Source of the DNA: a bacterium
GTDB lineage: Bacteria; Joyebacterota; Joyebacteria; Joyebacterales; Joyebacteraceae
Length of the DNA: 51,442 nucleotides
Direction: 5' to 3'
Assembly (NCBI GenBank): GCA_025774245.1
Contig: JALGWI010000014.1
Span: 1-51,442 of the forward strand
Under the pieces are notes generated by a model, which was given only the letters and a program-made list of their open reading frames with translations, did not search any database and was not told the DNA's origin. A program made the position numbers and the translations under genes. Positions 9,456 to 17,298 of this stretch are shown here, one piece after another. Every line of letters begins with the position of its first letter. Position 1 is the first letter of the stretch.

Positions 9456-9483
9456 GACGGGGGCTCCATGAGGAGCCCCCGTC
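9456..9483 (+). terminator. Second hairpin after paralogue 3
   Basis: GACGGGGGCTCC (9456-9467) pairs perfectly with GGAGCCCCCGTC (9472-9483) around an ATGA loop: a 12-bp stem, about 70 bases after the stop. It probably insulates paralogue 4, whose promoter starts at 9510. Confidence 0.7.
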
Positions 9484-9509
9484 GTGCTGTGCGGACACGG
9501 CGTCAGCAG

Positions 9510-9538
9510 TTGCCGCGGGCTCGGATCTGTGGTATACT
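9510..9538 (+). promoter_or_regulatory. Sigma-70-type promoter of paralogue 4
   Basis: TTGCCG (9510-9515), a 17-base spacer and TATACT (9533-9538) preceded by TGG. The -10 region is the same as at 114-119. The predicted 5' leader is about 155 bases with small GC hairpins such as CCGGCG 9598-9603 with CGCCGG 9611-9616. No known riboswitch was recognised in it. Confidence 0.7.
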
Positions 9539-9701
9539 TGCGCCGAGTCTGGGAAGACGCGCCGTGCAGGTGCGCCTCAGAAGCGGGTACAGCAGCGCCG
9601 GCGAGACCCACGCCGGTAGCACCGACGCCGGCACTGCCAACGCCGCGCGCCACGACAACGCCGATCGACGGTCGCCCCCCCGACCGAGGAGACCGCTCCG
9701 C

Positions 9702-12566
9702 ATGACGAACTCCGTCCCGCGTGTGCTCGTGACCATCGCCCTGGCGGCGACGATCGCGAGCGTTGCCGTGGCGCGAGAGCCCGAGGCCGAGCCCCGGAGT
9801 CGCCTGCCCAGGATCGACGTCGAGACGATGCGCGGAACCCGCAGGCGGGCGCGGCTCGAGACCCTCTGGATCTTCGACGCCGACTTCTCCGACCTGTCGG
9901 GCGACAACGCCGGCTGGACGTCCTACGACGTCAGCGGAACCGTCGGATACGAAAACGTCTGGCACAAGGACACGATCCGCATCGGCGGCTTCGACCAGCT
10001 GGGGGACAGCACGTGGTGGTGCGGCACCTACAGCAGCTGCTGGCAGCAACCCCGGGGATACGGGAACGACTGGCGGATGATCCTCAAGAGGAGCTTCCCG
10101 GAGGTCGCCGCGAACACGGACCCGGGTGACGAGCTGACGCTCGAGTACGATCAGCGGTTCGCGATGGAGAACGATTACGATTACGGCTACACCGACGTCT
10201 CGACCGACGGCGGCGCGACGTGGACGACGAGACACACGATCGACAACCCGGGCTTCGCCGGCAAACCCGGAAACTCGCAGGACTGGGACAGCGTGTCGCA
10301 CGGCCGCGTGACGATCGACCTCTCCGCGTACGCCGGCCAGACGATCGAGGTCCGCTTCCGGTTCGAGTCGGACAACCTGAACTCGTCGCAGGACTCGCCG
10401 AACAATCCGCCGAACGACTCGTTCCTGGACGGCGCGTGGCAGATCGACAACGTCGAGCTCAAGGGGCCGGGCGGCGCGACGTTCTGGCTCGACGACTGCG
10501 AGTCGCCCGGCGACAACGGCTGGGACCACTCCGATCCGCAGTCCTCCGGGCAGGAGGGCGTCTTCTGGTGGCGCGGGCAGTTCGGATACGACTTCGTCAC
10601 CGGCCGCGACTTCACGTGCGACGACCGGCCGGAGGGCTCCTGGATGTACGCTCCCGTCGACATTTTCTCGAGCGCCATGGTCGACAACGAGTTCACCTAT
10701 CTCGTGAGTCCGCCGATCGACATCAGCGGCGCTCCCAAGCTCGTCGGGAAGTGGGACTGCTGGGCCGACGCCCCGTTGCCGACGGGCGACCTCTTCGACC
10801 TCCTCCTCGCATCGAGCGATCTCGTCGAGTGCGTGACCGACCCGTCGGGGTTCACGGACGAGGAGTTCGGATGGTGGTACGCCGACGCCGGATGGTACGT
10901 CCGGATCGACGATTGGGACGCCTTCGCCGGGAACGACTGGTTCGCGATCATGTGGGCCGCGAGGAACGACACGGTGACGGGGAACGGCAACCACTGGGGC
11001 GGGTTCTTCCTGAACCGCCAGATGGTCGGCGTCCCGTCCGGCGATGCGGGGACGGTCTGGGAACGCTCCGACTGGGAGAACTTCAACGACTGGTTCTGGG
11101 AAGACCTCGCCGACGCGGCCCTCGACTCCACGCGCATCCTGATCAAGGACGACGACGGGATCGTGTCCGCGCACGTGATGGCTTCGAACGACGGAGGGAC
11201 GGCCTGGCACTCCTACGCGTGCCACCGCGAGGATCCCGGCAACCCCTCGAGCCACTGGTGGATCGCCCCGCCGCCCTGGAGCCTGATGGTCCGGGGGAGC
11301 GAGATCCGCTACTACTTCGAGGCGATCGACGGCGCCGGCAACGTGGCGACGTTCCCGGACGGCGCGCCGAACGAGACCTTCGAGATGTCGATCCTCCCGC
11401 TCGACGCGACAACGGATGACCCCGGCCTCCTCGTCGTCGACAAGCACGGACGGGCCACACCTGGAGCGCTCCGATACTCGGGCGAGCTCCTCGAGAGCCT
11501 CGAGCTCACGTACAGCACCGAGCGCTACTACCGCGAGGCGCTCGAGATCCTCGGCTACGAGTTCGAGGTCTACGACGTGGAGGTTCCGTCCGGGAACATC
11601 CTCTCCGACGGTCCGGACTCGAGCGGCATGAAGTACTACGACACGCAGATCTGGTTCACGAGCGACTTCGACGCGTTCACGCTGAACCCGCGGGACCAGT
11701 ACCACCTGATCCAGTGGCTCGGACAGGCCGCGGCGGGAAAGGAGCGGAACCTCCTCGTCACGGGGAACGACATCGGCTACGAACTGATGGAGACCGAGAG
11801 GGAGACGCTGGCGTTCTACGAAACGTGGCTCGCGTCGCACTACCTCGAGGATAAGGTGGGGGCCGTCACGGTCGACAGCGTTCCGGGCCTCGAGGACCAC
11901 GGCGGCGGGCACGCGTTTCTCACAGAGGGGGACGGGGAGTGTATCCTCCGCGGCGCCTGCCCGAGACTGCACTACTTCGACGTCGTCGAGCCGCGCTCGG
12001 GCGTCGGCGGGAACGAGACCGTCGCGGACTACGTCCGCACCGACGGGCTCCGGAGGCCGGCCGGCGTCGCGTACACCCACCCGACGTCCGGCTACCAGAC
12101 GGTCAACCTCGGATTCGGGATCGAGTTCATGATGGACGGTGTCGCGAACGGGGGAGCGTCGAACTACACGCCGGAGGGCTACTATCACACCGGGCTCTTG
12201 GATCGTCTCGACCTCGTGCAGAACATCATGGACTACTTCGGGAAGACGGCCCCGGGGACGGGGACGGGCATCGTCGACGGCGCGCCTGTGAACACGCTGG
12301 CCCAGGCGTACCCGAACCCGTTCAACCCCGTGACGAAGATCGCCTACAGCGTGAAGGACGCCGGCCGGGTGACCGTCCGCGTCTACAACGCGGCGGGACG
12401 CACCGTGCGAACGCTCCTCGACGAGGAGACGGCGGCCGGCACCGACGGCCACGTCGTGTGGGACGGAAGGAACGACCGCGGCGAGCGGTGCGGAAGCGGC
12501 GTCTACTTCTACCGCATCGAGGCACCGGGCTTCGCCGCCTCGCGGAAGATGGTGATGCTGAAGTAG
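9702..12566 (+). CDS. Exported multidomain surface protein, paralogue 4 of 5
   Basis: The frame is open from the palindrome at 9385, but the promoter at 9533 and the signal peptide MTNSVPRVLVTIALAATIASVAVA place the start at ATG 9702, about 10 bases after GAGGAGAC. The 954-aa product has the family architecture: ETLWIFDADFSD, WCGTYSSCW, DYGYTDVSTDGGATW, WQIDNVELKG, a GATase-like part (GLLVVDKHGRATPG, YYDTQIWFTSDF, NLLVTGNDIGYEL) and the sorting domain (LAQAYPNPFNPVTKIAYSV). A ten-residue insertion (SGELLESLEL) precedes the YYREALEILGYEF segment. Its last ~270 bases are nearly identical to those of paralogue 5, unlike the more diverged bodies of the two genes. Confidence 0.9.
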   Translation: MTNSVPRVLVTIALAATIASVAVAREPEAEPRSRLPRIDVETMRGTRRRARLETLWIFDADFSDLSGDNAGWTSYDVSGTVGYENVWHKDTIRIGGFDQLGDSTWWCGTYSSCWQQPRGYGNDWRMILKRSFPEVAANTDPGDELTLEYDQRFAMENDYDYGYTDVSTDGGATWTTRHTIDNPGFAGKPGNSQDWDSVSHGRVTIDLSAYAGQTIEVRFRFESDNLNSSQDSPNNPPNDSFLDGAWQIDNVELKGPGGATFWLDDCESPGDNGWDHSDPQSSGQEGVFWWRGQFGYDFVTGRDFTCDDRPEGSWMYAPVDIFSSAMVDNEFTYLVSPPIDISGAPKLVGKWDCWADAPLPTGDLFDLLLASSDLVECVTDPSGFTDEEFGWWYADAGWYVRIDDWDAFAGNDWFAIMWAARNDTVTGNGNHWGGFFLNRQMVGVPSGDAGTVWERSDWENFNDWFWEDLADAALDSTRILIKDDDGIVSAHVMASNDGGTAWHSYACHREDPGNPSSHWWIAPPPWSLMVRGSEIRYYFEAIDGAGNVATFPDGAPNETFEMSILPLDATTDDPGLLVVDKHGRATPGALRYSGELLESLELTYSTERYYREALEILGYEFEVYDVEVPSGNILSDGPDSSGMKYYDTQIWFTSDFDAFTLNPRDQYHLIQWLGQAAAGKERNLLVTGNDIGYELMETERETLAFYETWLASHYLEDKVGAVTVDSVPGLEDHGGGHAFLTEGDGECILRGACPRLHYFDVVEPRSGVGGNETVADYVRTDGLRRPAGVAYTHPTSGYQTVNLGFGIEFMMDGVANGGASNYTPEGYYHTGLLDRLDLVQNIMDYFGKTAPGTGTGIVDGAPVNTLAQAYPNPFNPVTKIAYSVKDAGRVTVRVYNAAGRTVRTLLDEETAAGTDGHVVWDGRNDRGERCGSGVYFYRIEAPGFAASRKMVMLK

Positions 12567-12591
12567 ATGGAGGTACCGAACCGGATGACGG

Positions 12592-12639
12592 CGCCGGAGG
12601 AGACCGGCGTCGGGAACGGACGGGGGAGTCTCGCTCCCT
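12592..12639 (+). terminator. Weak hairpins after paralogue 4
   Basis: CGCCGG (12592-12597) can pair with CCGGCG (12604-12609), and GGGAG (12624-12628) with CTCCC (12634-12638). Both stems are short and no U tract follows, so read-through into paralogue 5 is plausible. I saw no convincing promoter in this 185-base gap. Confidence 0.35.
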
Positions 12640-12751
12640 CGAAGAGGGTGACGCGCCCGGACCGCGGGTCGGGCTGGCGATGCGGCCGGGTGAAATGCAG
12701 TGGGCGCGAAGGCGCAGGAGACGCCTTCGGAAGCAAGGGGGGGATGAGCGC

Positions 12752-15565
12752 ATGCGTAAGAGACCTCTGGTCTTCCTGACCATCGGCATCGCTCTCGTGG
12801 CGATGGTGTCCGCGGCCTCGGCGACGGGGCCCGGCACGGTGCACACGAGCGCGCGGTCGGCGGCAGGCGGTCCCGCGCCGGAGGCCACCGGGTTCAGGGG
12901 ATCGAGACCCGAGACCCTGTGGATCTTTTGGGCTAACTTCGAGGACCTGGAAGGCGACAACGCCGGGTGGACGGTGTACGACCGCAGCGGAACCATCGCG
13001 ATGCAGAACCACTGGCATCACGACACGATCCGCATCCAGACAGCCTTCACGTGGCTCGGCGACAGCACCTGGTGGTGTGGGACCTACAGCGAGTGCTGGG
13101 CACAGCCTCGCGGATACGGAAACGACTGGGTACAGATCCTCAAGAGGAGCTTCCCGGAGATCGAGACGAACACGAACGTCGGCGATCCCCTGTTCCTCGA
13201 CTACGACCAGCGCTTTGCGATGGAGCACGACTTCGACTACGGCTACACCGACGTTTCGACCGACGGCGGCGATACGTGGACCTCGGTCCACGTGGTCTCG
13301 AATCCGGGCTTCGCAGGCAAGCCCGGCCTCTCTCAGGACTGGGACAGCGTTGCGCACGGCCACGTGACGGTCCCGCTGCCGACGCACGCGGGCCTCACGG
13401 TCGACCTCCGCTTCCGCTTCGAGTCGGACATGGGCTACTCGTCCCAGGATCAGTACAACAACGGCCCGCCGAACAACTCGGTCCAGGACGGCGCGTGGCA
13501 GATCGACAACATCTCGTGGACGGGACCAGCCGGCGTCTTCTGGCTCGACGACTCCGAGTCCGGCCTCATGGGCTGGGACAACGCCGATCAGGTGGCCGCG
13601 GGACAGGAGGGCGTCGTCTACGAACGCGGCCAGTTCGGGATCGACTTCCTGACCGGGCGCGGCTTCACCTGCGAGGACCGTCCCGTCGGGACCTGGATGA
13701 TGGGGGCGGTCGATCCCGTGACGAGCCAGATGGTCGACGGGCAGTACTCGTGGCTCATGAGCCCGCCGATCGACATCAGCGGCGCGCCCAAGCTCGTGGC
13801 GCACTGGGATCAGTGGTGCGACATGCCGCGCACCTCGGACGACGTCTGCAACCTCTACCTGGCCTCGGACGACCTCATGGAGTGCGTCACGGCCCTCGAC
13901 GGGTTCATCGACGAGGATCCGGGCTGGTGGTACGCCGACCCGCAATGGTACGAGGAGTTCGACGACTGGGACGCCTTCGCGGGTAACGACTGGCTCGCGG
14001 TCCTCTGGGCGCAGATGCACGATCCACCGGCGTCGGGGCCGTCGGGCGGCCAGCACTGGGCCGGTCTCATCCTCAACTTCCAGAAGGTGGGGATCCCCTC
14101 CGGCGGCGGCGGGACGGTGTTCGAACCCGACACCTGGAACTGGTTCAACGATTGGTTCCAGGAGGATCTCGCCGAGGCCATGCTCGACAGCGGGCGGGTC
14201 AAGATCAAGAACGACAACGGCGTCAATACGGCTCTCCTCCTGGCCTCGAACGACGGGGGCCTGACGTGGAACTCGTACAACTGCCACAAGGAGAGCGCCG
14301 AGAGCAACTGGTGGGTCGCGCCGCCGCCGCACAACGAGATGACGCCGGGCAGCGAGATCCGGTACTACCTCGAGGCGACCGACGGCAACGGCAACGTCGA
14401 GGTCCACCCCGACAGGGCACCCGACGCGTGGTACGAGATGTCGATCCTCCCGATCACGGCGACCGGACCGAACACGGGCATGCTGCTGGTCGACAAGCAC
14501 GGCCGTCGGACGCCGGGCGAGGAGAGGGACTACCGTCACAGCTCGCAGTACTACTACCGCGAGATGCTCGAGATCCTCGGCTACGTGTACGACGTGTACG
14601 ACGTCGAGGTGCCCTCGGGGAGCACCGACCAGTCGGACGGGCCGGACACGACGGGCATGGCGTACTACCACACGCAGATCTGGTTCACGAACGACTTCAA
14701 CGCCTACACGATCAAGCCCGTGGACCAGGTCAATCTGATCCAGTGGCTGAGCGCGGCCGGCGTCGAGAGAAACCTGCTCATGACCGGCAACGACATCGGG
14801 TTCGAGCTCATGGAAGCCGGGAAGGAGACGCTGGCGTTCTACGAGACATTCCTCGCGTCCCACTATCTCGAGAACACGGTCGGGGCGGTCCTCATCGACA
14901 GCGTTCCGGGCCTCGAGGATCACGCGGGCGACTGGGACTTCATGACGCACGACGACGGCTACTGCCTCGTCAGGGGCGGCTGCCCGGCCCTGAACCAGTT
15001 CGACGTGGTCGAGCCGTTCTCCGGCATCGCCGGAACCGAGATCGTGGCCGACTACGTCAGGGCGGACTCAGAAAGGAAGCCCGCCGGCGTCGCCTACACG
15101 CATGCGACCGCGGGCTACCAGACGGTGAACCTCGGGTTTGGCATGGAGTTCATGATGGGCAGCATGCTGGGGTCCGGTCACTACGAGACCGGCCTCCACG
15201 ACCGCCTCGATCTCATGCAGAACATCATGGACTACTTCGCGATCACGCCGACCGCGGACGGGACCGGGATCGTCGACGGCGTGGCGAGGAACACGCTGGC
15301 CCAGGCGTACCCGAACCCGTTCAACCCGGTGACGAAGATCGCCTACAGCGTGAAGGACGCCGGTCGGGTGACCGTCCGCGTCTACAACGCGGCGGGACGC
15401 ACCGTGCGAACGCTCCTCGACGAGGAGATGGCGGCCGGCACCAACGGCCACGTGGTCTGGGACGGACGGAACGGCCACGGCGAGCGGTGCGGGAGCGGCG
15501 TCTACTTCTACCGCATTGAGGCGCCGGGCTTCGCCGCGTCGCGGAAGATGGTGATGTTGAAGTAG
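12752..15565 (+). CDS. Exported multidomain surface protein, paralogue 5 of 5
   Basis: ATG 12752 follows AAGGGGGGG at about 8 bases and begins the signal peptide MRKRPLVFLTIGIALVAMVSAASA. The frame extends far upstream into paralogue 4, but that part is a shadow. The 937-aa product keeps the family order: ETLWIFWANFED, WCGTYSECW, DYGYTDVSTDGGDTW, a GATase-like part from GMLLVDKHGRR, and the sorting domain. Differences from its siblings are WQIDNISWTGPAGVFW in place of the usual WQIDNIELIGPGG, a longer loop around DPPASGPSGGQHW, and loss of the SNYTTEGYY stretch after MMGSMLGSG. Its C terminus is nearly identical to that of paralogue 4. Confidence 0.9.
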   Translation: MRKRPLVFLTIGIALVAMVSAASATGPGTVHTSARSAAGGPAPEATGFRGSRPETLWIFWANFEDLEGDNAGWTVYDRSGTIAMQNHWHHDTIRIQTAFTWLGDSTWWCGTYSECWAQPRGYGNDWVQILKRSFPEIETNTNVGDPLFLDYDQRFAMEHDFDYGYTDVSTDGGDTWTSVHVVSNPGFAGKPGLSQDWDSVAHGHVTVPLPTHAGLTVDLRFRFESDMGYSSQDQYNNGPPNNSVQDGAWQIDNISWTGPAGVFWLDDSESGLMGWDNADQVAAGQEGVVYERGQFGIDFLTGRGFTCEDRPVGTWMMGAVDPVTSQMVDGQYSWLMSPPIDISGAPKLVAHWDQWCDMPRTSDDVCNLYLASDDLMECVTALDGFIDEDPGWWYADPQWYEEFDDWDAFAGNDWLAVLWAQMHDPPASGPSGGQHWAGLILNFQKVGIPSGGGGTVFEPDTWNWFNDWFQEDLAEAMLDSGRVKIKNDNGVNTALLLASNDGGLTWNSYNCHKESAESNWWVAPPPHNEMTPGSEIRYYLEATDGNGNVEVHPDRAPDAWYEMSILPITATGPNTGMLLVDKHGRRTPGEERDYRHSSQYYYREMLEILGYVYDVYDVEVPSGSTDQSDGPDTTGMAYYHTQIWFTNDFNAYTIKPVDQVNLIQWLSAAGVERNLLMTGNDIGFELMEAGKETLAFYETFLASHYLENTVGAVLIDSVPGLEDHAGDWDFMTHDDGYCLVRGGCPALNQFDVVEPFSGIAGTEIVADYVRADSERKPAGVAYTHATAGYQTVNLGFGMEFMMGSMLGSGHYETGLHDRLDLMQNIMDYFAITPTADGTGIVDGVARNTLAQAYPNPFNPVTKIAYSVKDAGRVTVRVYNAAGRTVRTLLDEEMAAGTNGHVVWDGRNGHGERCGSGVYFYRIEAPGFAASRKMVMLK

Positions 15566-15625
15566 ATCGCGGGATCGGACGGAACGACGAGTTCCGGCAG
15601 ATCCGGCCGCACGAGGAGCAGCACG

Positions 15626-15656
15626 GAGACGGGGGGCCCCCGAGGCCTCCCGTCTC
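15626..15656 (+). terminator. Hairpin closing the paralogue array
   Basis: GAGACGGG (15626-15633) pairs with CCCGTCTC (15649-15656), with further GGCC pairing possible inside the loop. It lies 60 bases after the stop of paralogue 5. Confidence 0.55.
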
Positions 15657-15740
15657 TCCGGATGCGGACGGGCCGCGACCCGTGTAGACTCGTCCCTGAG
15701 AGGGGAAGGAGAACGGAACCCGAGAGGAGGGAGAGAACGC

Positions 15741-16088
15741 GTGAAGCACATCCGGAAGACCGACCGGGCCCCGGCGCCGATCGCCGTCGAGGGAGCCAGC
15801 GGGGTCAGCAAGGCGGGGCTCATCGCCGAAGCGGACGGGGCTCCGACCGCCGCGATGAGGCTGTTCGAGCTCGCGCCCGGGGGGAACACCCCGTTCCACG
15901 CGCACGACTGGGAGCACGTGATCTACGCGCTGGACGGGCGGGGAACGGTCGTGACAGGGGACGTGAGGACCGAATTCGGCCCGGGAGACGCCATCCTGGT
16001 GGAGCCCTCAGAGGAGCACAACTTCGTGAATGAGGGGGAGGAGCCCCTGAGGTTCCTCTGCGTCGTGCCCCTGAGGGGAGACGCCTAG
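15741..16088 (+). CDS. Small cupin-fold protein
   Basis: The GTG start at 15741 follows GAGGAGGGAGAG. The 115-aa product is a single cupin. The first motif, PFHAHDWEHVIYALDGRG (residues ~52-69), carries the His and Glu residues expected to bind a metal. The second, GDAILVEPSEEHNFVNEGEEP (~80-100), carries another His. There is no signal peptide, so it should be cytoplasmic. Cupins of this size bind metal and small ligands or act as simple isomerases or oxygenases; no substrate can be assigned. It stands alone between the array and the pyr operon. An inverted repeat at 16136-16160 could be its terminator. Confidence 0.85.
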   Translation: MKHIRKTDRAPAPIAVEGASGVSKAGLIAEADGAPTAAMRLFELAPGGNTPFHAHDWEHVIYALDGRGTVVTGDVRTEFGPGDAILVEPSEEHNFVNEGEEPLRFLCVVPLRGDA

Positions 16089-16135
16089 GAGCCTCCGCGG
16101 AGCCCGGGACCTCCCGAGCGAGCTGGGCGCCGCCG

Positions 16136-16160
16136 GCCGTGCAGAAAGACCTTGCACGGC
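16136..16160 (+). repeat. Inverted repeat overlapping the pyr operon -35
   Basis: GCCGTGCA (16136-16143) and TGCACGGC (16153-16160) are perfect 8-base arms around a 9-base centre. The right arm covers most of the -35 hexamer. It could be a repressor operator or the terminator of the cupin gene; no U tract follows. Confidence 0.5.
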
Positions 16161-16180
16161 TGGGGGCCCTCGCGTATACT
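16152..16180 (+). promoter_or_regulatory. Promoter of the pyr-pur operon
   Basis: TTGCAC (16152-16157), a 17-base spacer and TATACT (16175-16180). Transcription would start near 16187, giving a leader of about 143 bases before pyrB that contains the attenuator. Confidence 0.75.
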
Positions 16181-16202
16181 GTCCGTCCAGTGACATGTAG
16201 TT

Positions 16203-16237
16203 ACCTTTTAATCTAGCACTGCGAGGCTAGAAAGGGT
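16203..16237 (+). promoter_or_regulatory. PyrR-type binding loop in the pyr leader
   Basis: The leader RNA can fold with ACCUUUU (16203-16209) pairing AAAGGGU (16231-16237, one G-U), a small internal loop, then CUAG (16213-16216) with CUAG (16227-16230). The upper part, AGCACTGCGAGGCT (16215-16228), matches 12 of 14 positions of the PyrR consensus ARUCCNGNGAGGYU known from Bacillus. By analogy PyrR with UMP would stabilise this hairpin and favour the downstream terminator. No pyrR gene is in the window. Confidence 0.65.
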
Positions 16238-16260
16238 GCTCAGAAGAGAACGCATAACAG

Positions 16261-16298
16261 CGGGTGATCGCGAGCGACAGCTCGCGTAGCCCGTTTTT
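16261..16298 (+). terminator. Attenuator terminator of the pyr operon
   Basis: CGCGAGC (16269-16275) and GCTCGCG (16280-16286) form a 7-bp stem with a GACA loop. Below it CGGG (16261-16264) pairs CCCG (16290-16293), followed by TTTTT (16294-16298). It is a textbook intrinsic terminator between the promoter and the pyrB start. AACGCA upstream (16249-16254) and TGCGTT downstream can extend the pairing around the U tract. Confidence 0.8.
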
Positions 16299-16329
16299 GC
16301 GTTTCACCCTTGGCCTCGGGGAGGAGAGA

Positions 16330-17298
16330 GTGCGCTGGACACGGAAGCACCTCCTTGGCCTCGAGGGAGTCGAGCGCGAGGAGATCCTCGCCATCCTCGA
16401 CACCGCCGCGAAGTTCCGGGAGGTCCTCGACCGCCCCGTCAAGAAGGTCCCGACCCTCCGGGGCGTGACCATCGTCAACCTCTTCTTCGAGGCGAGCACG
16501 CGCACGCGCATGTCGTTCGAGCTCGCCGAGAAGCGGCTCTCGGCCGACACGCTGAACTTCTCGGCGTCGACGTCGAGCGTGAAGAAGGGGGAGACCCTCC
16601 GCGACACCGCCAAGAACATCGAGGCGATGATGGTCGACATGGTCGTCATCCGCCACTCGGCGTCCGGCGCTCCGCACTTCCTGACCGATCACATCGACGG
16701 CTCCGTCATCAACGCGGGCGACGGAACGCACGAGCATCCCACGCAGGCGCTCCTCGATCTCTTCACGATACGGGAGGCGCTCGGGGACATCGAGGGAAGG
16801 AAGGTCACGATCCTCGGCGACATCCTCCACTCCCGCGTCGCGCGCTCGAACGTCTGGGGCCTGAACGCCCTCGGCGCGAAGGTCACACTCTGCGGCCCGT
16901 CGACCTTCATGCCGGCCGAGATCGAGCGCATGGGCGCCACGGTCACGACCGACCTCCGCGAGGCGACGGCCGACGCCGACGTCGTGAACATCCTCCGCAT
17001 CCAGCAGGAACGCCTGGAGGGCGGCTTCCTCCCGAGCCTGAGGGAGTACGCGAGGCTCTTCGGAGTCGACGCGGCGCGCGTCGCCGAGATGAAACCCGAC
17101 GTCGTCATCATGCACCCCGGACCGATCAACCGCGGAGTCGAGCTCTCGGCCGACGTTGCCGACGGCGACCGCTCGGTCATTCTGGACCAGGTCACGAACG
17201 GCGTGGCCGTCAGGATGGCGATCATCTACCTGCTCTCCAGGGTCCGCGCCCAAGAGAGGGTGGAGGAACCGGAGATCCTGGCGGAGGTGGGACTATGA
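16330..17298 (+). CDS. pyrB: Aspartate carbamoyltransferase catalytic subunit
   Basis: The enzyme joins carbamoyl phosphate to aspartate, the first committed step of UMP synthesis. GTG 16330 was chosen because it follows GGGGAGGAG; frames opening upstream would run through the attenuator hairpin. The 322-aa length is typical. The carbamoyl-phosphate loop [11 protein letters not shown] lies near residue 55, HPTQALLD near 137, [12 protein letters not shown] near 159, and HPGPINRG near 262. No pyrI regulatory subunit follows. Its stop overlaps the pyrC start as ATGA, so the two are translationally coupled. Confidence 0.97.
   Translation: MRWTRKHLLGLEGVEREEILAILDTAAKFREVLDRPVKKVPTLRGVTIVNLFFEASTRTRMSFELAEKRLSADTLNFSASTSSVKKGETLRDTAKNIEAMMVDMVVIRHSASGAPHFLTDHIDGSVINAGDGTHEHPTQALLDLFTIREALGDIEGRKVTILGDILHSRVARSNVWGLNALGAKVTLCGPSTFMPAEIERMGATVTTDLREATADADVVNILRIQQERLEGGFLPSLREYARLFGVDAARVAEMKPDVVIMHPGPINRGVELSADVADGDRSVILDQVTNGVAVRMAIIYLLSRVRAQERVEEPEILAEVGL

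Noticed and set aside
9387-9701. N-terminal extension of paralogue 4 from ATG 9387
   Set aside because: It would begin inside the palindrome, upstream of the promoter at 9510-9538, and would bury the signal peptide that starts at 9702.
191-15565. M6-type (immune inhibitor A) metalloprotease assignment for the five paralogues
   Set aside because: Only the accessory MAM-like module resembles that family; no HExxH zinc motif was found in any copy.
16264-16329. Upstream start for pyrB at 16264
   Set aside because: It would translate through the attenuator hairpin and U tract; GTG 16330 has a good ribosome-binding site and gives the normal length.
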